NCBI GenBank assembly: GCA_963695975.1 | Contig: CAVOIB010000004.1 | Location: forward strand, 1 to 64,000 | From: JBBQVZ01 sp963695975 | Lineage (GTDB): Bacteria > Actinomycetota > UBA4738 > HRBIN12 | Reading direction: 5' to 3' | Length of the DNA stretch: 64,000 nt | Shown here: positions 49,393 to 57,620 of the stretch, one piece after another | Position numbering within the stretch: the stretch's first letter is position 1 | How the letters are laid out: each line of letters starts with the position of its first letter | Translations under genes and position numbers: made by a program | The notes under the pieces: model-generated | What the model saw: only the letters and a program-made list of their open reading frames with translations | Databases searched by the model: none | What the model was told of the DNA's origin: nothing

Positions 49393-50466
49393 CTAACCGG
49401 GCACGGCCTCCGCGATCGCGCGGCCGACATCATGCGTCGTGGACGTGCCTCCGAGGTCTGGCGTCCGGATGCTGCCTGCTCCCAGGACGGCGTCGACGGC
49501 CCGCTCCACGGAGGACGCGGCCTCGCCATCGCCGAGGTGGCGGAGCATCATCGCCCCGGATAGGATCATCGCGATGGGGTTCGCGAGGCCTCGGCCGGCG
49601 ATGTCGGGCGCGCTCCCGTGCACGGGTTCGAACACCGCGTACTCCCACCCGATGTTGGCGCCGGGGATCAGTCCCAGCCCGCCGACGAGCCCAGCGCAGA
49701 GATCGGAGAGGATGTCTCCGTACAGGTTAGGCAGGAGCAGCACGTCGAACGCCTCGGGCTCCCATGCCAAGCTCATCGAGAGATGGTCGATCTGGATCTC
49801 CTCGATCTCGATGCCCCCGCTGATCAAGGGGTCGGCGGCGATCTCCATGAACGTCTTCAGGAACAAGCCGTCCGAGTAGCGCATCACGTTGGACTTGTGA
49901 CCGAGCGTGACCTTCCGACGGCCGTTCGTCCGGGCGTACTCGAACGCGAACCGCACGATCCGCCGCGTCCCGGTCACCGAGATCGGCTTCAATGTGATCC
50001 CGGCATCCGCGCGGACGTCGAAGCCCGCGAGTCTGTGGAGCTCCTCGCGAAGCGCCTCCGCGTCCACCGAGCCTCGCTCGAACTCGATGCCCTGGTAGAG
50101 GTCCTCGGTGTTCTCGCGGACCACGACCAGATCCGTGTTCGGGTGGCGGATGGGCACGCCGGGCAGGGCGCGTGCGGGGCGGACCGCTGCGAACAGGTCG
50201 AGTTCCCGACGAAGGGCGACGTTCACGCTTCGGAACCCGGCCCCGACCGGTGTGGTGATCGGTCCTTTGAGCGCGACACGGCAGTCGCGGATCGCGTCGA
50301 GCGTCTCGTGTGGGAGGAGTGCACCGTGCGTCTCGAGGGCACCGGCACCCGCGACCGCGTCCACCCACTCGATGCCGGGGTGTGCGGCGTCCAGCACGAT
50401 CCGTGCCGCATCCGCGACCTCCGGCCCGATGCCGTCTCCTGCGATGAGCGTGACCCTGTGCGCCAT
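49393..50466 (-). CDS. Second isocitrate-dehydrogenase-type enzyme
   Basis: A 357-residue member of the isocitrate/isopropylmalate family. It starts HRVTLIAGDGIGPEVADAAR; the substrate loop FRSVNVALRRELDLFAAVRP again has Ser-x-Asn of isocitrate-type enzymes; VVVRENTEDLYQGIEFE, KSNVMRYSDGLFL, LPNLYGDILSDLCAGLVGG and HGSAPDIAGRGLANP follow. It lies 34 bases downstream of sdhB. Two such genes in 5 kb raise the possibility that one handles another 2-hydroxy acid (homoisocitrate, tartrate or isopropylmalate-like). Confidence 0.85.
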   Translation of the reverse strand: MAHRVTLIAGDGIGPEVADAARIVLDAAHPGIEWVDAVAGAGALETHGALLPHETLDAIRDCRVALKGPITTPVGAGFRSVNVALRRELDLFAAVRPARALPGVPIRHPNTDLVVVRENTEDLYQGIEFERGSVDAEALREELHRLAGFDVRADAGITLKPISVTGTRRIVRFAFEYARTNGRRKVTLGHKSNVMRYSDGLFLKTFMEIAADPLISGGIEIEEIQIDHLSMSLAWEPEAFDVLLLPNLYGDILSDLCAGLVGGLGLIPGANIGWEYAVFEPVHGSAPDIAGRGLANPIAMILSGAMMLRHLGDGEAASSVERAVDAVLGAGSIRTPDLGGTSTTHDVGRAIAEAVPG

Positions 50467-50500
50467 TCGCGTGGAGAGCCTAACGGTGTTGCTCGCTCGC

Positions 50501-51265
50501 TCAGAAGCGGTCGAACAGGATGGAGCGTTTGACCTCTTGGATCGCCTTCGTGACCTGGATCCCGCGCGGGCAGGCGTCGGTGCAGTTGAACGTCGTTCGA
50601 CAGCGGAAGACGCCGGTCTTCTCCGACAGGATCTTGAGGCGCTCACGGCTGCCCTGATCGCGCGAGTCGAAGATGAACCGATGTGCATTCACGATGGCGG
50701 CGGGACCGACGTACTCCTCGTCGCCCCAGAAGATCGGGCACGAGGTGGTGCACGCGGCGCACAAGATGCACTTCGTCGTGTCGTCGAATCGGGCGCGCTC
50801 TTCGGGCGACTGGCGGCGCTCGGCGTCCGGCTCGCCGCTGTCGTTCACCAAGAACGGCAAGACGCTCTTGAACCCCTCGAAGAACGGCTCCATATCGACG
50901 ATCAGGTCCTTCAGGACGGTGAGCCCGCGGATCGGCTCGACCGTCGCCCGCGGCGCCACATCTTGAACCAGGACCTTGCACGCGAGCGCGTTCCGTCCAT
51001 TGATCAGCATGGCGTCAGAACCGCACACGCCGTGCGCGCAGGAGCGGCGCATGGCGAGCGTGCCGTCCTGGCGCCACTTCACCTCGTGCAGCGCGTCGAG
51101 CACGCGGTCGGTGGGCTCCATCTCCACCTGGAACTCGTCCCACCACGGCTCGGCGGAGACCTCCGGGTTGTAGCGGCGGATCTTGAGTGTGAGCGGCATG
51201 CGGTGCTCGGACGGGCCGACCCGTCGCGCATCAGAGCCCTCCAGTACCTCTGCAGCCGTCGTCAT
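50501..51265 (-). CDS. sdhB: Succinate dehydrogenase iron-sulfur subunit
   Basis: A 254-residue electron-transfer subunit of complex II. The 2Fe-2S site is SCAHGVCGSDAMLINGRNALAC; the [4Fe-4S]/[3Fe-4S] ligands are in CILCAACTTSCP and CRTTFNCTDACPRGI. ATG overlaps the sdhA stop (TGATG). Last gene of sdhC-sdhD-sdhA-sdhB. Confidence 0.96.
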   Translation of the reverse strand: MTTAAEVLEGSDARRVGPSEHRMPLTLKIRRYNPEVSAEPWWDEFQVEMEPTDRVLDALHEVKWRQDGTLAMRRSCAHGVCGSDAMLINGRNALACKVLVQDVAPRATVEPIRGLTVLKDLIVDMEPFFEGFKSVLPFLVNDSGEPDAERRQSPEERARFDDTTKCILCAACTTSCPIFWGDEEYVGPAAIVNAHRFIFDSRDQGSRERLKILSEKTGVFRCRTTFNCTDACPRGIQVTKAIQEVKRSILFDRF

Positions 51266-53004
51266 CAGTACTTCCGCTCCATCGGTACGTAGGGTCCCAT
51301 CTTCACCGGCTTGTACTCCAACGCCACCGACCCATCATCCCGCCTGTACGCGAGCGAGTGCTTCAACCAGTTCGCGTCGTCGCGCAGCGGGTGATCGTCG
51401 CGGAAGTGGGCTCCCCGGCTCTCGGTTCTCGCACGGGCCGCCGAGACGAGCGTCTCAGCGCAGTCCAGCAGGAACCCGAGCTCGACGGCCTCCATCAGGT
51501 CAGTGTTGTACACGCTCCCCTTGTCCTGCACGCCAACCCGGGCGTACCGCTCGTGGAGGCCCGCCAGGACCTCCTCCATCTGCTTCAGTCCGTCCTCGTT
51601 GCGGACGACGCACGCGAGGTCGAACATCGCGTCCTGGAGGTCGGCGCGGATGTCGGCGGGGTTGACCGCACGCTCTCGCGTCAGCAGGCCGTTCAGCATG
51701 TCGAGGGTGTGCCTCGTGGGCTCGCCGGGGAGCGTCGCGAGGGGCGTCTCCCGCGCGAACCGGGCCATGTGATCGCCGCCCCGCCGTCCGAACACCACGA
51801 TGTCGAGCAGGGAGTTCGTGCCCAGGCGGTTCGCCCCGTGAACGCTCACGCACGCGCACTCGCCGGCCGCATACAGACCCGGCACCGGGGTCTCTTCGAG
51901 GCCGGTTACGACCTGCCCGTCGACGTCCGTGGGGATGCCACCCATCGCGTAATGCGCCGTCGGTTGGATCGGGACGAGCTCCTTCGTCGGCTCGACACGC
52001 AGGTAGACACGCGCGAACTCCGTGATGTCGGGGAGCTTCTCCTCGAGCACCTTGGGATCGAGGTGGCGGAAGTCCAGATAGACCATGTCGCCGTTCGGGC
52101 CGTCGCCGCGGCCCTCCTTGATCTCCTGGTAGATCGACCTGGAGACGACGTCGCGCGGCGCCAGGTCCTTGATCGTGGGGGCGTAGCGCTCCATGAAGCG
52201 CTCGCCGTTCTTGTTGAGCACGATCGCTCCTTCGCCGCGCGCGCCCTCGGAGAGCAGGATCCCCAGTTTGTAGAGGCCCGTCGGGTGGAATTGGAAGAAC
52301 TCCATGTCCTCGAGCGGGATGCCTCGCCGGTAGACGACCGCGGGACCGTCGCCGGTAAGGGCGTGGGCGTTGGAAGAAACACGGAACATCCGTCCGTAGC
52401 CACCGGTCGCGAACATCACCGACTTCGCGCGGAAGACGTGGAGCTCCCCGGTGGCGAGCTCGTACGCGACGATGCCCGCCGTGCGAGCCTCGTCGTCGAG
52501 GAGCAGGTCCAGGCAGTAGAACTCGTTGAAGAAGCGCACGTCGCGCTTGACGCACTGCTGGTAGAGCGTCTGCAGGATCATGTGGCCGGTCCGGTCGGCC
52601 GCGTAACAGGCGCGCATCACGGGTCCCTCGCCGTGGTTCCGCGTGTGCCCCCCGAAGCGGCGTTGCGCGATCTTCCCATCGGGCGTGCGGTTGAACGGCA
52701 GCCCCCAGTGCTCGAGCTGGTAGATCGCGTCGACCGCCTCGTTCGTCAGGAGTTCGGCGGCGGGCTGATCGACCAGGTAGTCCCCGCCCTTCACCGTGTC
52801 GAACGCGTGCCATTCGGGGTAGTCCTCCTCCATGTTCCCGAGCGCCGCGCACACGCCGCCCTGTGCGGCACCGGTGTGGGAGCGCGTCGGGTAGAGCTTG
52901 GAGATGACCGCCGTGCGGACCTGGTCGGATGTTTCGATCGCAGCACGGAGTCCGGCCCCGCCCGCCCCGACGATCACCGCGTCGTACGTGTGGGTCGTGG
53001 TCAT
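51265..53004 (-). CDS. sdhA: Succinate dehydrogenase flavoprotein subunit
   Basis: A 579-residue FAD-bearing catalytic subunit. VIVGAGGAGLRAAIE, the covalent-FAD His in YPTRSHTGAAQGGVCAAL, FQFHPTGLYKLGIL, the catalytic Arg region LVPIQPTAHYAMGGIPTDV, and LYAAGECACVSVHGANRLGTNSL all fit. The C terminus ends EYKPVKMGPYVPMERKY. It starts 4 bases after the sdhD stop. Succinate oxidation is the likely direction, given the full TCA set nearby. Confidence 0.97.
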   Translation of the reverse strand: MTTTHTYDAVIVGAGGAGLRAAIETSDQVRTAVISKLYPTRSHTGAAQGGVCAALGNMEEDYPEWHAFDTVKGGDYLVDQPAAELLTNEAVDAIYQLEHWGLPFNRTPDGKIAQRRFGGHTRNHGEGPVMRACYAADRTGHMILQTLYQQCVKRDVRFFNEFYCLDLLLDDEARTAGIVAYELATGELHVFRAKSVMFATGGYGRMFRVSSNAHALTGDGPAVVYRRGIPLEDMEFFQFHPTGLYKLGILLSEGARGEGAIVLNKNGERFMERYAPTIKDLAPRDVVSRSIYQEIKEGRGDGPNGDMVYLDFRHLDPKVLEEKLPDITEFARVYLRVEPTKELVPIQPTAHYAMGGIPTDVDGQVVTGLEETPVPGLYAAGECACVSVHGANRLGTNSLLDIVVFGRRGGDHMARFARETPLATLPGEPTRHTLDMLNGLLTRERAVNPADIRADLQDAMFDLACVVRNEDGLKQMEEVLAGLHERYARVGVQDKGSVYNTDLMEAVELGFLLDCAETLVSAARARTESRGAHFRDDHPLRDDANWLKHSLAYRRDDGSVALEYKPVKMGPYVPMERKY

Positions 53005-53008
53005 CGGC

Positions 53009-53461
53009 TCACGTGGTTCCCGGCCACTTCGACGGGTCGAACGTGAACACGATCACGGAGCCAAGGACGAAGAGCGTGAACCCGACGACGTAGAAGAACA
53101 TGTTGATCGTGAGCCGGATGCCGGGTTTGCGCACGTAGTCGAGCGTGATCACGCGCAGGCCGTTGATCCCATGGATCAGCGCGAGCACCAGGAGCATCCA
53201 GTCCCACGTTCGCCACACGGGGCTCTGCCACCGGGCGGCGACGAAGCCGAAGTTGACGCGGCCCACGCCCTTGCCCACCACGTGCATGATCAGCGTGTGT
53301 CCCACGGCAAGGATCAGCAACACGAGCCCCGAGATCCGCATGAACAGCCAGCTCCAGAGCTCGAAGCCGCCGACCGGACGCTCGCGCCCCCCACGGAAGT
53401 CGCGTTGCGTGCCGCGCTCCGGCGGGACCGAAGAGCTGCGGGGTTCGGTCGCGGTCGCCAT
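53009..53461 (-). CDS. sdhD: Succinate dehydrogenase membrane anchor subunit
   Basis: A 150-residue protein with three helices: SWLFMRISGLVLLILAVGHTLIMHVV, WDWMLLVLALIHGINGLRVI and NMFFYVVGFTLFVLGSVIVF. His residues in the first and second helices are candidate haem b/quinone-site ligands. Directly adjoins sdhC (stop then ATG). Confidence 0.9.
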   Translation of the reverse strand: MATATEPRSSSVPPERGTQRDFRGGRERPVGGFELWSWLFMRISGLVLLILAVGHTLIMHVVGKGVGRVNFGFVAARWQSPVWRTWDWMLLVLALIHGINGLRVITLDYVRKPGIRLTINMFFYVVGFTLFVLGSVIVFTFDPSKWPGTT

Positions 53462-53866
53462 CTAGTTCCTCAGGAGGTCGACGATCTGGCCGCCCATGAT
53501 CCACGTGATCGGGATCATCGCCGCGAAGAAAGCGGCGGCCGTGAGGATCCCGAGCGCACGGATGTGCGGAACCATGCGCGGGAAGAAGTCGAGCACCATG
53601 ATCTTGATCCCGTTGAAGGAGTGGTAGAGGACCGCGGCGACGAGTCCCAGTTCGAGCAGGCGGACGATGGGGTTCTCGTAGACGCTGACGACCCGGTTGT
53701 AGGCCTCGGGTCCCCAGCCAACGACCGCCGTGTCGATCACGTGGGCGAACAGGAAAAGGATGATGGCGACGCCGGTGATGCGATGCAGCAGCCAGGAATA
53801 CTGGCCCTCATGGCCCCGATAAAGGGGACCGTAGTCGCTCTTCTTCTTGCTCGCTCGCGTCGCCAC
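53462..53866 (-). CDS. sdhC: Succinate dehydrogenase cytochrome b subunit
   Basis: A 134-residue anchor. SWLLHRITGVAIILFLFAHVI is the SdhC signature helix with Ser, Arg and His for quinone and haem, then LGLVAAVLYHSFNGIKIMVLDFF and a third helix. GTG 53866 (VATRASKKKSDYG) is used; GGGAG upstream. First gene of sdhCDAB. Confidence 0.92.
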   Translation of the reverse strand: MATRASKKKSDYGPLYRGHEGQYSWLLHRITGVAIILFLFAHVIDTAVVGWGPEAYNRVVSVYENPIVRLLELGLVAAVLYHSFNGIKIMVLDFFPRMVPHIRALGILTAAAFFAAMIPITWIMGGQIVDLLRN

Positions 53867-53965
53867 GGGTGATCGCTCCCAGCCTATCTCGCGGGCACCG
53901 CTGTTAGCTGGACGGGGACCGGCCAACGGCCGCGCGGAGTCTACTCAGTTCCGGCCGCCGCCCGC

Positions 53966-54598
53966 TCACGCGGTGCGGATGGCCACGATGACGCCGTCCC
54001 GGGTTGGGACGATCGTGGAGACGAAGCGCTCGTCGTCGGCGATCAGTTGGTTGTGGTCGAGGATGGCCTGCGTGAGTTCGTCCGGCTCCTCGTCGAGGAC
54101 GCGGCCCGACCACAGCACGTTGTCGCACACGTACAGACCTCCGACCCGGATCCGCTCGCGTGCTGCGCGCCACGCGTCGGGGTAGCCCTCCTTGTCGATG
54201 TCGTCGTACACCACGTCGAACTCGCCTTCGAGCGAGTTCAACGCCGTCACCGCATCTCCAACGTGGAACGTGACGCGGCCCCAGAGGCCGGCGGGCTCCA
54301 GATAGGCGCGGGCCTTGCGCGCGTTCTCCGGGTCGCCGTCCGTGAGGTGCAGCTCGCCGTCGGCCCCCACCGCGCGCGCGTGCCAGTACCCCGAGTAGCC
54401 GAACCCGGAGCCGAGCTCGATGATCCGCCGTGCGCCGACCGATCGAGCGAGGACCTCGAGCGTCACGCCGACGTTGCGACCCACGATCGGGAATCCGAGC
54501 CGCTGTCCCTCTGCTTCCATGTCGAGCAGCACGGGTTCGTCGAGCCGGCCGAGCCGGCCGAGCATGTAGGTCTCGATGCCCTGATCCACGATGTCCAT
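53966..54598 (-). CDS. O-methyltransferase (caffeoyl-CoA/catechol type)
   Basis: A 210-residue SAM-dependent class I methyltransferase. Motif I RIIELGSGFGYSGYWHARAV near residues 58-77, acidic ELHLTDGDPENAR, catalytic metal Asp region FDVVYDDIDKEGYPDAW and GGLYVCDNVLWSGRV. Family members methylate catechols, flavonoids or tRNA; substrate unknown. TAGGGT 8 bases before the ATG. Downstream of the 54610 gene. Confidence 0.88.
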   Translation of the reverse strand: MDIVDQGIETYMLGRLGRLDEPVLLDMEAEGQRLGFPIVGRNVGVTLEVLARSVGARRIIELGSGFGYSGYWHARAVGADGELHLTDGDPENARKARAYLEPAGLWGRVTFHVGDAVTALNSLEGEFDVVYDDIDKEGYPDAWRAARERIRVGGLYVCDNVLWSGRVLDEEPDELTQAILDHNQLIADDERFVSTIVPTRDGVIVAIRTA

Positions 54599-54609
54599 GG
54601 GCCGAAACC

Positions 54610-55071
54610 CTACCCGGTCCGATCGCCCCCGAGGGCGTCGACCGCGGAGCGGATCACGCTCGCCAGGGCGTCAGGTTCGTCGGTCGTGATGAGCAACCGT
54701 CGTGTGCCCGATAACGTGAGATCGACCGCCTCGGAACCCGAGACCCGCCAGAGCTGTCGCCTGCCGTTCAGCGACATCCGGATGCCGTACGTGACCGCCC
54801 ACCAAGGCAACCGGAGCCGATCGACCGACTCGATCTCGGTCAGGGCGACGCGTCGGCGCAGGAGACCCGGACCGACGCGCACCTGCACCGCTTCATCGTC
54901 CACGATCACGGTCTGCGAGATGAACAGGATCAGGATCAGGACCATCAGCCCGAGCACCGAGAGCACGACCGGCTGGCCGACGCTCCACGAAGCGGTCCAG
55001 GCGAGGAGCCCGATGACGCATCCGAGGATGAGGATCATGGCCCAGCCGATCTGGGTGTGCCGGTAGGTCAC
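54610..55071 (-). CDS. Two-helix membrane protein with PH-like C-terminal domain
   Basis: A 153-residue protein. Two helices near residues 9-28 and 33-52, then a beta-rich domain (VIVDDEAVQVRVGPGLLRRRVALTEIESVDRLR) resembling the bacterial PH domain of DUF3093-type proteins, ending RLLITTDEPDALASVIRSAV. Function unknown. GTG start with TACCCT 6 bases before it. Divergent from the mutase gene by 37 bases. Confidence 0.7.
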   Translation of the reverse strand: MTYRHTQIGWAMILILGCVIGLLAWTASWSVGQPVVLSVLGLMVLILILFISQTVIVDDEAVQVRVGPGLLRRRVALTEIESVDRLRLPWWAVTYGIRMSLNGRRQLWRVSGSEAVDLTLSGTRRLLITTDEPDALASVIRSAVDALGGDRTG

Positions 55072-55108
55072 GGTCGGAGGGTATCCGGCGGCGTTAGCCT
55101 TGGGTGGG

Positions 55109-56695
55109 ATGGAAGCGATCGACGAGCGGCGAACGGATTCCGGGATCGAGCTCCATCCCCTCTACACGGCCGACGACCTGGTCGGGTTCGATCCGGCGAA
55201 GCAACTCGGCGAGCCTGGCGAGCCTCCGTACACACGCGGCATCTACGCGGACATGTATCGCGGCCGGTTGTGGACGATGCGGCAGTACGCGGGGATGGGC
55301 ACGGCGGCCGAGACGAACCGGCGGTTCCGATACCTGCTGGACAACGGCCAGACCGGGCTCTCGGTGGCGTTCGACCTCCCGACGCAGATGGGCTTCGACT
55401 CGGACCATCCGAGCGCTGAGGGTGAGGTGGGTAAGACGGGCGTGGCGATCGATTCCATCGACGACATGCGGAGGCTGTTCGACCGGATCCCACTCGACCG
55501 CGTGACGACCTCGATGACGATCAACTCCACGGCGGCGATCCTGTTGTTGCTGTACGAGCTGGTGGCCGAGGAGCAGGGGGTGGATGCGTCCACGATCGGC
55601 GGAACGGTGCAGAACGACCTGCTGAAGGAGTACGCGGCGCGCGGCACGTACATCTACCCGCCCAAGCCGTCGATGCGGATCATCACCGACCTTTTCGCCT
55701 ATTGCGCCGAGCGGCTGCCCCGGTGGAACACGATCTCGATCAGCGGCTACCACATGCGCGAGGCCGGCTCGACGGCGACGCAGGAGATCGCGTTCACGCT
55801 GGCGAACGGGATCGCGTACGTGCAGGCCGCGATCGACGCCGGATTGCGGGTCGACGACTTCGCGCCGCGCCTCTCGTTCTTCTTCGCATGCCACATGAAC
55901 TTCTTCGAGGAGATCGCGAAGTTCCGCGCCGCCCGGCGGATGTGGGCGCGGATCATGACCGAGCGGTTCGACGCGAGGGACCCGAAGAGCACGATGTTGC
56001 GGTTCCACACCCAGACGGGCGGCGCCACGCTCACGGCGCAGCAACCGGAGAACAACATCGTGCGGACCGCGCTCGAGGCGATGGCTGCGGTCCTCGGGGG
56101 CACGCAATCACTGCACACGAACTCGTTCGACGAGGCGCTCGCGCTTCCTACCGAGCGTGCGGTGAAGATCGCGCTTCGCACGCAACAGGTGATCGGCTAC
56201 GAGACGGGAGTCGCGAGCGTGACGGATCCGATCGGCGGCTCCTACTACCTCGAGTCGCTCACCGACGAACTCGAGCGTCTCGCCCAGGACTACCTGGACC
56301 GGGTCGACGCCATGGGCGGCGCCGTCGCCGCGATCGAGGCCGGCTTCTACCAGGACCAGATCCATGAGGCGGCGTTCCGCGTCCAGCGGGGGATCGAGTC
56401 AGGCGAACGCGTCGTCGTCGGTGTGAACCGGTTCGTCGACGCGGATGAGCGGCCCGTCCAGCTCCAGTCGATCTCCGACGACGAGGTGAGGACGCAGATC
56501 GAACGGCTGCGGGAGCTCCGTGCCTCGCGCGATGCGAACGCCGTCGCCGCGACGCTGGCGGCCGTCGGCGGCGCGGCGCGGGGAACCGACAATCTGCTGC
56601 CCCCGATGAAGGAGGCGCTGCGAGCCCGAGCGACGCTCGGCGAGGTCTCTGACGTCCTGCGCGGCGTGTACGGCGAATACCGTCCCCCGTTCTAG
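55109..56695 (+). CDS. mcmA1: Methylmalonyl-CoA mutase, catalytic (large) subunit
   Basis: A 528-residue TIM-barrel subunit without the B12 domain, so it needs the separate cobalamin subunit at 34520. WTMRQYAGMGTAAETNRRFR, GLSVAFDLPTQMGFDSDHP, GTVQNDLLKEY, ISISGYHMREAGSTATQE (catalytic His) and FHTQTGGATLTAQQPENN are family hallmarks. The substrate loop reads IYADMYRGR where mutases normally have YPTMY, so Thr is Asp; related acyl-CoA substrates are possible. ATG 55109 is chosen over TTG 55100; TAGCCT 8 bases upstream. Confidence 0.92.
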   Translation: MEAIDERRTDSGIELHPLYTADDLVGFDPAKQLGEPGEPPYTRGIYADMYRGRLWTMRQYAGMGTAAETNRRFRYLLDNGQTGLSVAFDLPTQMGFDSDHPSAEGEVGKTGVAIDSIDDMRRLFDRIPLDRVTTSMTINSTAAILLLLYELVAEEQGVDASTIGGTVQNDLLKEYAARGTYIYPPKPSMRIITDLFAYCAERLPRWNTISISGYHMREAGSTATQEIAFTLANGIAYVQAAIDAGLRVDDFAPRLSFFFACHMNFFEEIAKFRAARRMWARIMTERFDARDPKSTMLRFHTQTGGATLTAQQPENNIVRTALEAMAAVLGGTQSLHTNSFDEALALPTERAVKIALRTQQVIGYETGVASVTDPIGGSYYLESLTDELERLAQDYLDRVDAMGGAVAAIEAGFYQDQIHEAAFRVQRGIESGERVVVGVNRFVDADERPVQLQSISDDEVRTQIERLRELRASRDANAVAATLAAVGGAARGTDNLLPPMKEALRARATLGEVSDVLRGVYGEYRPPF

Positions 56696-56853
56696 ACGAG
56701 CGACATGGCGGCGTGTACCACCGCCGCGAGCCCCGCCACCCCCAACAAGACGGAGACGAGCCTCAGCCGGTGTCGCCGCCAGACACCTGCCGCCGCCAAC
56801 AGGCATGCGGCTCCCACCGCGGCCTCGATCGCAAGCGTCAGCGAGTCCGGCAT
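56692..56853 (-). CDS. Small two-helix membrane protein (53 residues)
   Basis: MPDSLTLAIEAAVGAACLLA then a basic turn (WRRHRLRL) and a second helix VSVLLGVAGLAAVVHAAM. Convergent with the mutase gene, overlapping by 3 bases, and divergent from npdG. Composition and codon use fit a real gene, but evidence is limited to the hairpin topology. Function unknown. Confidence 0.5.
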   Translation of the reverse strand: MPDSLTLAIEAAVGAACLLAAAGVWRRHRLRLVSVLLGVAGLAAVVHAAMSLV

Positions 56854-56914
56854 CTGAACACCCTACGGGCCGGGTCCCGGGGAACCCTCGACGCTCGCCA
56901 GTAAGCTCCGGGCC

Positions 56915-57604
56915 ATGGACGTCGCGGTGATCGGCGGGACCGGCGAGGAGGGCTTCGGCCTGTCGCTTCGCTTGGGACGGGCCGGACATCACGTCATCAT
57001 CGGCTCGCGTTCGGCCGAGAAGGGCGCCGGGAGGGCGAAGGACGCGCTCGAGATCCTCGGCGGCGACGCGAAGATCGACGGCACCACGAACGAGGAGGCC
57101 GCCGCATCTGCGGACGTCGTTGCCGTCACGATCCCGTTCGCTGGACAGGCCGACATCTATCGCGCGATCAAGCCGACGGTGCCCGCCGGGGCTATCGTCC
57201 TCGACGCCACCAGCCCGCTCGCAACGGCGGTTGGGGGTCGGGCGTGGCAGGTCGTCCGCCCATGGCACGGCTCGGCTGCCGAACAGGCCGATGCGATCCT
57301 CTCGCAGGGCGTGCGCATGGTCGCCGCGTTCCACACGATCGCCGGCGGTGCGCTCCAAGACCTGGCGCACCCGCTCGAGAGCGACGTGCTCGTCTGCGGC
57401 GACGACGCCGAGGCGAAGTCCGTGATCGGATCGCTCGTCGACGACATCCCCGACCTCCGGTGGGTCGATTGCGGCCTGCTGTCGATGGCGCGGATCGCGG
57501 AGACGCTGACGGCATTGCTCGTCTCGGTGAACCGCACCTACAAGATGAAGGACGCCGGATTCCGGATCGTCGGCCGTGAGAGTTGGGGCGATCCACGGCC
57601 CTAG
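56915..57604 (+). CDS. npdG: NADPH-dependent F420 reductase
   Basis: A 229-residue Rossmann protein moving hydride between NADP and coenzyme F420. VAVIGGTGEEGFGLSLRLGRAGHHVIIGSR with Ser-Arg for the NADP phosphate, then VVAVTIPFAGQADIY, AFHTIAGGALQDLAHPLESD and a C-terminal helix ETLTALLVSVNRTYKMK. It implies that the organism makes F420. TAAGCT 7 bases before the ATG. Confidence 0.92.
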   Translation: MDVAVIGGTGEEGFGLSLRLGRAGHHVIIGSRSAEKGAGRAKDALEILGGDAKIDGTTNEEAAASADVVAVTIPFAGQADIYRAIKPTVPAGAIVLDATSPLATAVGGRAWQVVRPWHGSAAEQADAILSQGVRMVAAFHTIAGGALQDLAHPLESDVLVCGDDAEAKSVIGSLVDDIPDLRWVDCGLLSMARIAETLTALLVSVNRTYKMKDAGFRIVGRESWGDPRP

Positions 57605-57620
57605 CCTCGGGTGAGACCTG

